Source of the DNA: CAWEQO01 sp963811225
Lineage (GTDB): Bacteria > Chloroflexota > Anaerolineae > Anaerolineales > Anaerolineaceae
Direction of reading: 5' to 3'
Assembly: GCA_963811225.1 (NCBI GenBank)
Contig: CAWEQO010000011.1
Coordinates: 225,051-289,050 of the forward strand
DNA length: 64,000 bases
Shown here: positions 1 through 8,956 of the stretch, one piece after another
Layout: every line of letters begins with the position of its first letter
How positions within the stretch are numbered: the stretch's first letter is position 1
Notes under the pieces: model-generated
Told to the model about the DNA's origin: nothing
The model's input: only the letters and a program-made list of their open reading frames with translations
Database searches by the model: none
Translations under genes and position numbers: made by a program

Positions 1-1602
1 GAGAAAGTGATTGCCTATGCGAAAGAGCCGGGCAACAGTCGCCCGTACATCATGTGCGAGTACGCCCACGCCATGGGCAACAGCTGCGGCAACCTGCGCG
101 AATATTGGGAGGCCATCGAAACTTATCAAGGCCTGCAGGGCGGCTTCATCTGGGACTGGGTGGACCAGGGCCTGACGAAGTACGATGAAAACGGTACGAG
201 CCCTACTGGGCCTACGGCGGCGACTTCGGCGAGACGATCCACGACGGCAACTTCTGCATCAATGGCCTGGTCTTCCCGGACCGGACGCCCCATCCGGCGC
301 TGGTGGAGTACAAGAAACTGATCCAGCCGGTGACGGTCAAGGCGGTCGACCTGCTGAACGGGGAAATTCGAGATCCGTAACAAGCTCGATTTCAGCGGCC
401 TGGAGATGCTGGCGGGCGAGTGGGAACTGGCGGTGGATGGGACGGTCGAGCAGAGCGGGCCGCTGCCGCGGCTGACGACCCCACCTGGCGAAGCGGAGGT
501 GGTGCATATCCCCTACGCCATGCCGCAGATGGTTCCGGGCGCGGAATGCTACCTGAACCTGCACTTCCGCTTGCGGGAGGAGACTGCCTGGGCCGAGGCC
601 GGGCACGAGGCAGCCTGGGAACAGTTCAAGCTGCCGGTGGGCGCGGCCGCCCCGGCGCTGGGCTTCATCGACCCGGTGTTGCGGGTGCAGGTGGAGGAAA
701 ACGAGGACAGACTGAGCGTGCAAGGCAGCAAGTTCCTGGTGCAGTTCGACAAGGCTGGCGGAACGCTGGAGCGCTTTATGTGGGAGGATACCGACCTGCT
801 GGCGGCTGGCCCGCAGCTGAATGTGTGGCGCGCCCCCACCGATAACGACGGCTACAAGCTGGCTCCGCAGCTGCCCGGCAAGCTGCTGTACGAGTGGCTG
901 GAGGCGGGCTTCGACCGGCTGGAGCGGCGCCTGGAGACCTTCGAATGCGTGGAGGCGAGTGAGAACCGGGTGCGGGTGCAGACCAGGCACACTGTCCAGG
1001 CGGAGGGCGTCGATGCGGGCTTCGTTTACAGCGCCGAGTACAGCATCTCGGCGGACGGCGACGTGCGCGTGGACCACCGCGTGGAGCCGTTCGGGGAACT
1101 GCCGCTGCTGCCCAGGGTGGGCGTGACCATGACGCTGCCGCCCGGCTTCGAGCAGTTCCGCTGGTTCGGCCGCGGGCCGGAGGAGAGCTACACCGACCGC
1201 AAAGCAGGCGTGGCGGTTGGCCTGTACAGCGGGACGGTGGACGAGCAGCACGTACCGTACATCATGCCGCAAGAGAACGGCAGCAAGACCGATGTGCGCT
1301 GGGCGGCTCTGCTGAACGAGCAGGAGATTGGACTGATCGCGGTCGGCAGGCCGCTGCTGGAAGTGAGCGCCAGCCATTACAGCGCCGCGACGCTCTACAA
1401 GGCGTTACACACGTTCGAGCTGGAGCGCAGCGAGGAAGTGTACTTCAACCTCGACCTGGCGCAGTGCGGGCTGGGCACCGACAGCTGCGGTCCGCGCACG
1501 CTGGACAAGTACATGCTGCCGCCGCAGATCTACACGTTCAGCACCCTGCTGCGGCCGTACGATCCGCATCAGGGGCCGGTGGCGGTTAGAGCGAGGGTGT
1601 AG
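1..1602 (+). pseudogene. lacZ: LacZ-type GH2 beta-galactosidase, 3' part, two frameshifts
   Basis: The gene enters from the left edge. The first codons encode the LacZ nucleophile region (CEYAHAMGNS, then QGGFIWDWVDQ), and the rest matches the LacZ C-terminal half, including the last beta-sandwich domain (FGRGPEESYTDR). The reading frame breaks twice: near 195, after YDENG, the sequence EPYWAYGGDFG continues in another frame, and near 368 it returns to the first frame (EIRNKLDF), which then stays open to 1602. The acid/base half lies outside the window. In the family this enzyme hydrolyses terminal beta-galactosides, usually in the cytoplasm. It converges on a sugar cluster on the other strand. 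The two compensating shifts mean either a decayed gene or two assembly indels. Confidence 0.85.
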
Positions 1603-1615
1603 GATTTCCTCAGGG

Positions 1616-1697
1616 ACCGATCTCACACAAAATGCAAAGCCGCAAAGGAAGCCTTTTGAGCTTTCCTTTGCGGCTTTGCATTTTGCGTGAGATCGGT
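1616..1697. terminator. 35-bp inverted repeat between convergent genes
   Basis: Arms 1616-1650 and 1663-1697 pair over 35 bp with one mismatch, enclosing about 12 nt. The hairpin fills most of the gap between the converging lacZ and GH2 genes and could end transcription on both strands. The right arm contains GATCGGTTCTT, which recurs in a similar palindrome near 20181. Confidence 0.7.
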
Positions 1698-1718
1698 TCT
1701 TGAAACGCGCTTATGCTT

Positions 1719-3507
1719 CTAACTCGAAATCAAATCTTCATGCGCGCGCCGCAGCAGCGCAGCGTCCATCTTCTCCACCTGACGGTCGTAGGTTAGGTAG
1801 CCGTTGATCTCGATCTCCACGTCGGTGGTTTGGGTGTAGATCGCGGCAGCCAGGCCTTGGGAGATCAGCGGCTTCAACTGGTTCTCCAGCAGGTCGAGGT
1901 AGGCGGCGGTCAACGCCTCGGGGGTGTCGTAATAGCGGTAGCCGAATTTCTGATCCGGGTCCCACAGGTGACCGGGGATCTTCAAGGAGTAGCCGCCGAA
2001 CTCCGAGATGACCAGGGCGCGGTTCGGGTCTGGTTTCGGTCTGCGCAGCTTCTTGACGTAGATGTGCTTGCTCTGGAAATCGCCGCCGCCCTGATCGAAC
2101 CAGCCGGAGGCGTGATCGACCAGGCGGGTGGGGTCGTAGTCTTTGACCCAGGCGGCGATCTCGTTGGCGTGGAACTGGCCCCAGCTCTCGTTGAAAGGCA
2201 CCCAGACGGCGATGCAGGGGCTGTTGTAGAGTAGATCGAGCATGCCGCGCAGCTCGGCGCGGTATTCGGCGCGGTTCTCCTCCTCGGCCCGGCCAAAGCG
2301 CCCCAGGCGGCGGGTGTCGCTGCGGTGGAAGCCCAAGAGCAGCGAGAGCAGCGCCACGGTGTCGCCATCGATCAAGCCGCCGTTGGGCATGTCCTGCCAG
2401 ACGATCATGCCCAGGCGGTCGCAGTGGTAGTACCAGCGCAGCGGCTCGACCTTGACGTGCTTGCGGATCATGTTGCAGCCGATGTTCTTCGCATATTGGA
2501 TGTCAAAGCGCATGGCTTCGTCCGAGGGGGCAGTGTACAGACCGTGCGGGAAGTAACCCTGATCGAGCGGGCCATAGAGGAACAGCGGCTGGTTGTTCAG
2601 GGCAAAGCGTAAGTGTCCGGCCGCGATCGCGCTGTAAGCTGAACTTGCGCATGGCGAAGTAACTGCCAACCTCATCGATTAGCTTCCCGTCCCTGAACGA
2701 GCCGCACGCGCAGATCATACAGGAAGGGGTCGGCCGGGCTCCAGGGCCGGGGATCGGGAATGGAGAGGGTCAGCGGCCGGCCGGCTGGCCGCTGGCTGAA
2801 GCGACCACTTCGCCCTCGGCCAGCGCGTCCACCTGCAGGTTAACGTCCTCCGCCGGGCCGCGCAGCTGCGCCTCGACGGTCAGGGTCTGGCGGTCGAGAT
2901 CGGGCGTTAGGCGCAGCGACTCGATAGACGTTTCCGGCACCCCTTCCAGCCAGACGGTCTGCCAGATACCGGAAACGGCCGTATACCAGATGCCCTTGGG
3001 CTGCGGCGCCTGTTTGCCGCGCTGCTGCAGGCCGCCGGTGGGGTCGATAACCATGACGAACACTTCATTTTCACCGGCCCGCAGCTGATTGGTGATGTCG
3101 AAGGAAAACGGCAGATAGCCGCCGCGGTGACTGCCGAGCAGTTCATCGTTTACGAAAACCTCGCATTCGTTATCGACCGCACCGAAATGCAGCAGGACCC
3201 GTTCACAGGCCTGACCGGCTGTGCGGAAACCGGGGCGCGGATCTGCGAAGGTGCGCCGGTAGGTCAAAACCTCATCCGGCAGCAGCGACTCACATACGCC
3301 GGAGAGCTGCGATTCGACCGGAAAAGGTACCAGGATCTGGCCCTGACAAGACTGGAACGTCACCGCAGCTTCGGGCAGGATCGCATAATCCCACAGCCCA
3401 TTCAGGTTGACCCAGGCGCTGCGGGTCATTTGCGGCCGGGGGTATTCGGGCAGCGGGATGGGATCGTTGGGGCTCCAGGGGGTTGCTAAGGAATGGTGAT
3501 TGGGCAT
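1719..3507 (-). pseudogene. GH2 family glycosidase (beta-galactosidase/glucuronidase-like), three frameshifts
   Basis: The N-terminal sugar-binding domain (3507-2770) starts at an ATG preceded by AGAGAGA, 8 nt after the GH127 stop. Homology then runs through different frames, with breaks near 2772, 2690 and 2612, before the TIM barrel continues to 1719. The barrel retains the acid/base motif FNESWGQF and the nucleophile motif ISEFGGYSL of GH2. Without the shifts the protein would be about 595 residues, normal for short GH2 enzymes. It is last in the order MFS, GH127, GH2, so it probably removes a sugar from the same arabinose- or galactose-containing glycan. Decay and sequencing error cannot be told apart here. 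Confidence 0.8.
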
Positions 3508-3515
3508 AAATCTCT

Positions 3516-5498
3516 CTATCGATGGATCCAGGTTGTCATTTGGGATGGGCCGCGGTTGCCCCACAGGAAGTAGGGAATGAGCACGAGCGGTTCGTCGGAG
3601 GTGGTTTTCGCAGCCAGCTTGACGAAGCCGCCCAGCAGGTCGGGGTCGAAGACCGCCGCGAGAGAAGCCGGGGCGAGGCGGGTGGAGAAGATGTCCACGC
3701 CGGGGTTGTCATTGCTTTCAAGGCAGTAGACCAGCGGGCCGCGCGAGATGGCGACCTTGCCCTGATGGCCGCGCACTTTCGCATGGGCGCGCCGCAGCCG
3801 GACAGGCATCTCAAATTCGATCTCAAGGGTGTCGCCGGCGGACCATGGACGGCGCAGGGGCAAGAACCTGGCCGGGCGTGGGTCGAAGCCCGAAGCGGTG
3901 GCCTGGCGCGCAGGACTGCAGGGCGCGGCATGGTCGATGACCCGATGGCCGTTGACGGCAGCGGTCATGCTGCCAGCCCAGGACGGCAGGCGCAGCCGGA
4001 GCTCGAACGGAGCGCCGGAGGGGGCCACCTGCTTAAGGGTCAAACGCAGCTTGCCCTCCCACGGCAGGTCCGACTGCATCTCCAGGCCGAGCTTGACCGG
4101 CTCCCCACCCGGCAGCTCAATGACCGCCGCGGACAGCTCACTGCCGATGTACTGGTGCACGTGCAGCGCGCCCGATTCGGTCGAGAAGATGTAACGCCCC
4201 AGATCGGCCCAGGTGCGGGAAATGTTGGAGGGGCAGCAGGGGATGGCGTACCAGGGCCGGCGCTCGACGCCACCGTGGCAGGCCAGCGGGTTGTTGTAGA
4301 AGTAGGTCGTGCCGTCCAGACCCATGCCGACCGCCGCGGCGTTGTAAAGCTGCCACTCGAACAGGTCGGAATACCGGGCATCGCCGGTCAGGCGGGACAT
4401 CTCCCAGTTCCAGAACAGGCTGCCGAGGGCGGCGCAGGTTTCGGCGTAGGCATATTCGGGCTCGAGCTCGTCGTCGCAGCCGAAGCCCTCCAGGCCGGGG
4501 GCCGAGCCGATGCCGCCGGTGACGTACATGCGACGGGTCACCATGCGCTCCCAGGCTTGCTCCAGGGCTGGCAGCAGGGTCCGGTCGCCGGCGATGCGGG
4601 CCAGCATGGCGGCAGCGGTCTCCAGGTAGGCAAAGCGCACCGAGTGCCCCACCGGGACGGTCTGTTTGCGGATGGGGGCGTGCTGCTGGAAGTAAGCGCC
4701 GCGCAAGGCCGAGAGGTACCAGCGCAGCGTGGCGCCGGGCGGCTTTTTCGCCGCATTGCCGGGCGGCAGGCTGAAGCGCGTGCAGTTTGGGTGGGCGGCG
4801 AAGTAGGCCTGTTTTCGCTGCCGGACCTGTTTTTCGCGGCGGCCAACGCTGGCATTCTGGCGTAAGACCGAAAGCGCGAACAACCGGGTGCGTCCGCGCT
4901 GCTCGATGAACTGGCGGGCCAGCTCCAGGTAGGACCCATCGCCTGGAGCGGCCTCGTGCAGCCGGAGCAGGGCGAGCTCGATCTCCTCGTGACCGGGGGT
5001 GTAGTCGCCGCCGCGACCGTGGAAGTCCGCCAGGATGCGGTCGGCAGCCCGGCGGGCAACGTTCAGTAGACGGTCGCGGCCGGTAACCTGGAAATGCGAG
5101 ACGCCCGCCTCGATCAGGTGGCCATGACAGTACAGCTCGTGCTCGATCAGCAAGTTCTTCCAGCGCACGGTGGGGAAATGGATCTGGTTGTAGGTGAACA
5201 GATAACCGTCGGAGGTTTGGGCGCGCTCGATCAGGCCGGTGAAGTCGTCGATGAGCGCCAGCAGTTGGGGATCCGGGTGGGAGTCGGCAGTGCGGACGGC
5301 GGCCTCCAACCACTTGTAGGCGTCTGAATCGGCGAAGAACCAGCCCACACGGAAGCCCTCGGCTTCCCCCGCTGCGATGCGGAAGTTTTCGATGCAGCCG
5401 GATCCCTCCAACTGCTGCCATTGATGCAAGATGGCGCCGGTCGCGTTGACCGCTAGACGGTCAAACCAGAAGCCCTTCTTCACGTTCGCCTGGTTCAT
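3516..5498 (-). CDS. GH127 (DUF1680) beta-L-arabinofuranosidase family protein
   Basis: A 660-residue protein with the (alpha/alpha)6-barrel layout of DUF1680/GH127. The zinc-site signatures of the family are present: YAETCAA (Glu and Cys ligands) and the CCPSNISRTW pair of cysteines, one of which is the nucleophile in characterised HypBA1-type enzymes. It ends with a family-typical IPYFLWGNRGP. No signal peptide is visible, so it probably acts in the cytoplasm on imported arabinose oligosaccharides. Its start overlaps the transporter gene by 38 nt and its stop lies 8 nt from the GH2 start, so the three genes look like one operon. Exact substrate is not certain. Confidence 0.85.
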   Translation of the reverse strand: MNQANVKKGFWFDRLAVNATGAILHQWQQLEGSGCIENFRIAAGEAEGFRVGWFFADSDAYKWLEAAVRTADSHPDPQLLALIDDFTGLIERAQTSDGYLFTYNQIHFPTVRWKNLLIEHELYCHGHLIEAGVSHFQVTGRDRLLNVARRAADRILADFHGRGGDYTPGHEEIELALLRLHEAAPGDGSYLELARQFIEQRGRTRLFALSVLRQNASVGRREKQVRQRKQAYFAAHPNCTRFSLPPGNAAKKPPGATLRWYLSALRGAYFQQHAPIRKQTVPVGHSVRFAYLETAAAMLARIAGDRTLLPALEQAWERMVTRRMYVTGGIGSAPGLEGFGCDDELEPEYAYAETCAALGSLFWNWEMSRLTGDARYSDLFEWQLYNAAAVGMGLDGTTYFYNNPLACHGGVERRPWYAIPCCPSNISRTWADLGRYIFSTESGALHVHQYIGSELSAAVIELPGGEPVKLGLEMQSDLPWEGKLRLTLKQVAPSGAPFELRLRLPSWAGSMTAAVNGHRVIDHAAPCSPARQATASGFDPRPARFLPLRRPWSAGDTLEIEFEMPVRLRRAHAKVRGHQGKVAISRGPLVYCLESNDNPGVDIFSTRLAPASLAAVFDPDLLGGFVKLAAKTTSDEPLVLIPYFLWGNRGPSQMTTWIHR

Positions 5499-6777
5499 GG
5501 AGCTCTCGTTTCTGCAAAAAAGCTAAGGGGATCAAACCGAGCAGTGCGATGGCCGATCCGGCCTGAAAGATGATCGGGACCGGGATGAAACCGGCCTCAC
5601 CGTTGAGCGTGGTGGGTACGCCGAAGTTCTGGATCAGGGTGGAGCCGATCCATGGGCCGATGACCATAGGGATGGCGATCCAAAAGATCATGCGAATGCC
5701 CAAGAACTTGCCGCGGTTCTGCTCGGGCAGCAGGTCTTTCAGCCAGGCAACCGAAGCAATCGAGCCGGCCACCGAGAACGCTTGCCAGAATAACCCGGTC
5801 AGCGCCAGGAGCGGCAGGCTGGTGACCAGCGAGAGCAAAACGCCCCCGACGCTGCTCACCACGGTTGCCACGGTGATCATCAAGCGCTTGTTCCAACGGT
5901 CGGCCAGGATGCCAAAGGGCACCGCTACCAGGGCCGAGCCGAGCATGACCGCCCCACCGATGATGCTGAACTCGCTCTTGCTGACGCCGACGTAGTTTTC
6001 GAGGTAGACGATCAGGTAAGGGAAAGAAACCTGCATGCCGATGCTGGTGATCATGATGAAGAGCAGCAGGATGAACAACTGGCCGTTCTGGCGGAGCGTG
6101 TCGAGACTGAACAACTCGGCGAACTCGGACCAGAACGGGCGCGGCTGCGTGGGCAAAATAGCGGGCGCATCCCGCAGCAAGCTGCCGCCGATCAGCCCGA
6201 CCACGATCACGATGCCGCCCAAGGCATAGAAGAAGGTGAAATAGCCGACGCTGTCGATCAGCATCCCGGCGGCGACCAGGGCCACGATCTGGGCGATAAA
6301 GACGCTCAGGTTGAGTACCCCTTCCACCCGGCCGCGCTGGCGGGTGGAAGCAATGTCGGCGGTCCAGGCGCTGAAGGCGGCATCGTTGGCGGTTGAACCG
6401 AAGAAGGTCATGATCGAATCGGCCACGACCACCATGATGACGGCGAAGCTGGTGACTTTGATGTAGGCGACCGTGGGGAACAGCACGGTGGACAGGCCCC
6501 AGAAGACGTAGCCCAGCAGAATGTACGGGCGGCGGCGTCCCCAGCGCGAGCGGGTGCGATCGGAGAGCGTGCCCATCAGGAGCGTGGTGAGCGTGGCAGT
6601 GATTGCGCTGGCGGCCACCATCCAGGCGATTGGGCGCGGGTCGGGGGTGATGGTATCGAAGACGAAGGTGTTGAACCAAGAGTTTTCGACGGCCCAGGCG
6701 ATCTGCCCGGTGATGGACAGCACAGCCAAAACGAACCAGGTGCGAGGTGAAATGCGGTCTGCGGCAAGTTGTCTCAT
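5461..6777 (-). CDS. GPH/MFS-type sugar transporter
   Basis: A 438-residue membrane protein with about 12 hydrophobic segments. After the second segment comes the major-facilitator loop signature, here LSDRTRSRWGRRRPYIL, typical of the glycoside-pentoside-hexuronide branch. It is the first gene of the minus-strand sugar operon, and its C-terminus overlaps the start of the GH127 gene by 38 nt, suggesting translational coupling. The likely job is uptake of the oligosaccharide later cut by GH127 and GH2. Substrate is inferred from context only. Confidence 0.85.
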   Translation of the reverse strand: MRQLAADRISPRTWFVLAVLSITGQIAWAVENSWFNTFVFDTITPDPRPIAWMVAASAITATLTTLLMGTLSDRTRSRWGRRRPYILLGYVFWGLSTVLFPTVAYIKVTSFAVIMVVVADSIMTFFGSTANDAAFSAWTADIASTRQRGRVEGVLNLSVFIAQIVALVAAGMLIDSVGYFTFFYALGGIVIVVGLIGGSLLRDAPAILPTQPRPFWSEFAELFSLDTLRQNGQLFILLLFIMITSIGMQVSFPYLIVYLENYVGVSKSEFSIIGGAVMLGSALVAVPFGILADRWNKRLMITVATVVSSVGGVLLSLVTSLPLLALTGLFWQAFSVAGSIASVAWLKDLLPEQNRGKFLGIRMIFWIAIPMVIGPWIGSTLIQNFGVPTTLNGEAGFIPVPIIFQAGSAIALLGLIPLAFLQKRELHEPGEREEGLLV

Positions 6778-6824
6778 GAGGTTTTCACTCGGATGAAGGG
6801 GTAAGCTGGGTTGGATGTAGAACT

Positions 6825-6853
6825 ATCATACCCTAACTTTTGCAAAAGCAACA
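6825..6853 (-). promoter_or_regulatory. Putative promoter and LacI-type operator of the sugar operon
   Basis: On the minus strand a TATGAT -10 box lies at 6830-6825 and a TTGTTG -35-like box at about 6854-6849. A perfect 12-bp palindrome CTTTTGCAAAAG (6837-6848) sits between them, where a LacI-family repressor would block RNA polymerase. No such repressor gene is next to it. Confidence 0.45.
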
Positions 6854-7289
6854 ACTTCGCGGCGGGAGCGAGCACAGGAGGTGATTTTTAATCAACTCTC
6901 ATCCTGCCATGGTGGCCCGAAAATCACCCGCTTTGCTCCCATTTCTAGCTTGAATTATGACAAATATTATCTATAATGGAAGGGATGATTGCAACGCAGT
7001 AAACGATCAAAAGGGCGGAACAACAGATACGTTTCTCACTGACGCCACCCAGACTTTCAACTAAAGGCCCAACTACGTCAATTCCTATGGGGAAATACCC
7101 TTTCAGCCTCCAGGCAAGGACGAACTTCTTGCCTGAATTTGGCGTGGGAAGACACTTCCCAATCGATGAATATGGGCCGAAAAGGAGCTGGCTAGAGGAA
7201 CAACAGCAAAATGATTCCTTCGACTATCTAAAGCCCTATCCTATCGGGGCATCGAATTCACGATGATCAAACGATACATGAGAGGATCT
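6854..7289. other. Intergenic region with one long imperfect hairpin
   Basis: This 436-bp gap lies between the divergent transporter and cupredoxin genes. The only structure I see is an imperfect hairpin at about 6864-6942: GGTGATTTT (6880-6888) pairs with AAAATCACC (6920-6928), with GGGAGC and GCTCCC at the outer ends. I find no convincing gene in it. Confidence 0.4.
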
Positions 7290-8366
7290 ATGAAAAGGAT
7301 ACTATTCTCCGGTCTATTGATGTTCATGCTGCTCGCCATGACCGGATTCACACAACCGTTAACGGTAAACGCACAATCCAACTCAGCCGGCTCGCAAGTC
7401 TACACCGTACTGGTTGGAGCAGAAAAGTCTTCCCTTGGCGTTAGCCTGATGAGCTTCTTCCCCGAGACGCTTCAGATCCACGTAGGGGATACCGTCCAGT
7501 GGAAAATCAATTCGAACGAAATTCACACGGTCACCTTCCTGGCGGGAGGAGCGATGCCGGATTTGCTCATCCCAGCGCCGGCAGGACAACCATCGCCGCT
7601 CATGTTCAACGCTGCGGTGGCGTTCCCGACGGTTCCCAACCAGGGCCTATATGACGGCAGTACGTATGTCAACTCAGGCATCATGGGCAGGGACGCCGGG
7701 CAGGCGCAGGTCTTTGACCTGACGTTCACCCAGGCCGGCAGTTTCGATTACGTGTGCGTGATCCACGGTTATGCCATGTCGGGCACGATCGAAGTGGTTG
7801 ACAGCTCAACGCCGGTGCTTTCACCGGTGCAGGTCTATGCGCAGGCTAAGCGCGAGATCGGCAAGCAGTGGGCGAAGGTTCCAGCTGTGGAACGTGAAGC
7901 CAAGCAGCAGGTTCAAGCGCCGGTCAAGAATGCCGACGGTACGACCACCTACCATGTGCTGGCAGGATATGAATCGGGCAGCATCATGCTGATGCAGTTC
8001 TTCCCGAAGCGCCTGACCGTGCAGCCGGGGGATACCGTCATTTGGGATCTACCGTCCAATGGCGAAGCGCCGCATACCGTGACCTTCCTGAACGGCAACG
8101 AAGATCCGGAATTGATCCTGCCTGTACCGCAGCCGCTCGGGCCGCCGCTGCTGCTGGTCAACCCTGAGGTGCTGTTCCCATCCGACGCGGTCATGAACGG
8201 CGTGCCGCTGAATGAGAGCGATTTCTTCAACTCGGGCCTGTTGAACCCGGCCGGGCCGACCAGCTTCTCGCTGGTGATTGGAGATATCCGCGGCAAGCAG
8301 CCGTACATCTGCATCCTGCACGATACAAGCGGAATGACGGGCGCTCTGAACGTTTCCGCCCCTTGA
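7290..8366 (+). CDS. Secreted twin-domain cupredoxin (blue copper protein)
   Basis: I start this at the ATG at 7290, which follows GAGAGG and begins a clear Sec signal peptide (MKRILFSGLL to VNAQ). An ATG 27 nt upstream gives a poorer leader. Two plastocyanin/azurin-like domains follow, at about residues 35-165 and 215-358. Each keeps a full type 1 copper set: IHTVTF with CVIHGYAM in the first, and PHTVTF with CILHDTSGM in the second (His, Cys, His, Met). It is probably a periplasmic or surface electron carrier or copper-binding protein. It stands alone, with its own terminator. Confidence 0.85.
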   Translation: MKRILFSGLLMFMLLAMTGFTQPLTVNAQSNSAGSQVYTVLVGAEKSSLGVSLMSFFPETLQIHVGDTVQWKINSNEIHTVTFLAGGAMPDLLIPAPAGQPSPLMFNAAVAFPTVPNQGLYDGSTYVNSGIMGRDAGQAQVFDLTFTQAGSFDYVCVIHGYAMSGTIEVVDSSTPVLSPVQVYAQAKREIGKQWAKVPAVEREAKQQVQAPVKNADGTTTYHVLAGYESGSIMLMQFFPKRLTVQPGDTVIWDLPSNGEAPHTVTFLNGNEDPELILPVPQPLGPPLLLVNPEVLFPSDAVMNGVPLNESDFFNSGLLNPAGPTSFSLVIGDIRGKQPYICILHDTSGMTGALNVSAP

Positions 8367-8395
8367 TAGGGTAAAAATCTCGTAACGGTAAGTAA

Positions 8396-8430
8396 AAAAG
8401 ATGGGCGCGACAGTCGCGCCCATCTTTTAA
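8396..8430 (+). terminator. Rho-independent terminator
   Basis: A 15-bp stem (8396-8410 with 8414-8428, loop CAG) containing GATGGGCGCGA is flanked by A and T runs. It lies between the converging cupredoxin and Fur-family genes and could serve both strands. Confidence 0.8.
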
Positions 8431-8440
8431 TTCATTTGCT

Positions 8441-8830
8441 TTAGGGTCCGTTAGAGCTCTGACAGTCTTTACAAACGCCGAACAGGATCAGGTGATTGGT
8501 GGTGATCTCGAAGTTGTGCGTGCCGCCGACCTGTTCGAAGAAGGCTTGGACTTCCTCGTTACTGAGTTCGAAAACCTTGCCGCACTCCTGGCAGACCAGA
8601 TGGTGATGGATCTTGCGCCCTACCGCCTCGTACACGGCCGCGCCGATGCCGATGTCGGACACGGAGACTTTACCGTGCTTCGCAAGCCGTTCCAGCGCTC
8701 GATAAATGGTCGAGGGGGCCACGGCGGGCAGGCGCTCGCGCAGGCGCTCGTAGACGTCGTTCGAGGTCAGGTGCGTCTGCTCCTGGTTGAGGAGATCGAG
8801 AATCAGAAGATCGACGGAGGAAGTTCGCAT
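8441..8830 (-). CDS. Fur-family metalloregulator
   Basis: A 129-residue protein beginning at an ATG with GGAG upstream; the reading frame stays open further upstream but that part is a shadow of cbiM. It has the winged-helix part (TSNDVYERLRE, APSTIYRALERL) and the C-terminal metal-binding part with HHHLVCQECGK and a second CKDC pair, the structural zinc site of Fur, Zur, Nur and PerR proteins. It is divergent from a CbiMQO transporter across a dyad-symmetric operator, which suggests a nickel, cobalt or zinc sensor controlling that uptake system and itself. Metal identity cannot be read from the sequence. Confidence 0.88.
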   Translation of the reverse strand: MRTSSVDLLILDLLNQEQTHLTSNDVYERLRERLPAVAPSTIYRALERLAKHGKVSVSDIGIGAAVYEAVGRKIHHHLVCQECGKVFELSNEEVQAFFEQVGGTHNFEITTNHLILFGVCKDCQSSNGP

Positions 8831-8877
8831 AAAAAACTCCAGGTGCTTGGGCGATTGGCCGGAACTGGCTGCGACTA

Positions 8878-8919
8878 TTATAATGCAATCGCTTGTAAAT
8901 GCAAAGATTCGCATTATAA
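8878..8919. promoter_or_regulatory. Dyad operator between fur-like gene and cbiM
   Basis: TTATAATGC at 8878-8886 and GCATTATAA at 8911-8919 form perfect 9-bp arms; the next bases (AATCG and GATTC) extend the symmetry imperfectly. AT-rich hexamers inside look like -10 boxes for both directions. This is the expected place for the divergent Fur-family protein to bind. Confidence 0.6.
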
Positions 8920-8956
8920 TAATGCAGTTGAAGGCACACAGGTGATCGGAGGTGAC

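Noticed and set aside
337..1377. 346-codon minus-strand frame opposite lacZ
   Set aside because: Arg/His/Leu/Gln-rich mirror of the GH2 coding strand; GC-rich codon bias leaves the antisense open.
3522..4865. 447-codon plus-strand frame opposite GH127
   Set aside because: Antisense shadow; the minus-strand protein has the complete GH127 motif set.
8830..8956. Cobalamin riboswitch before cbiM
   Set aside because: The gap is only 126 bp and lacks the conserved B12-box pattern; a dyad operator explains the region better.
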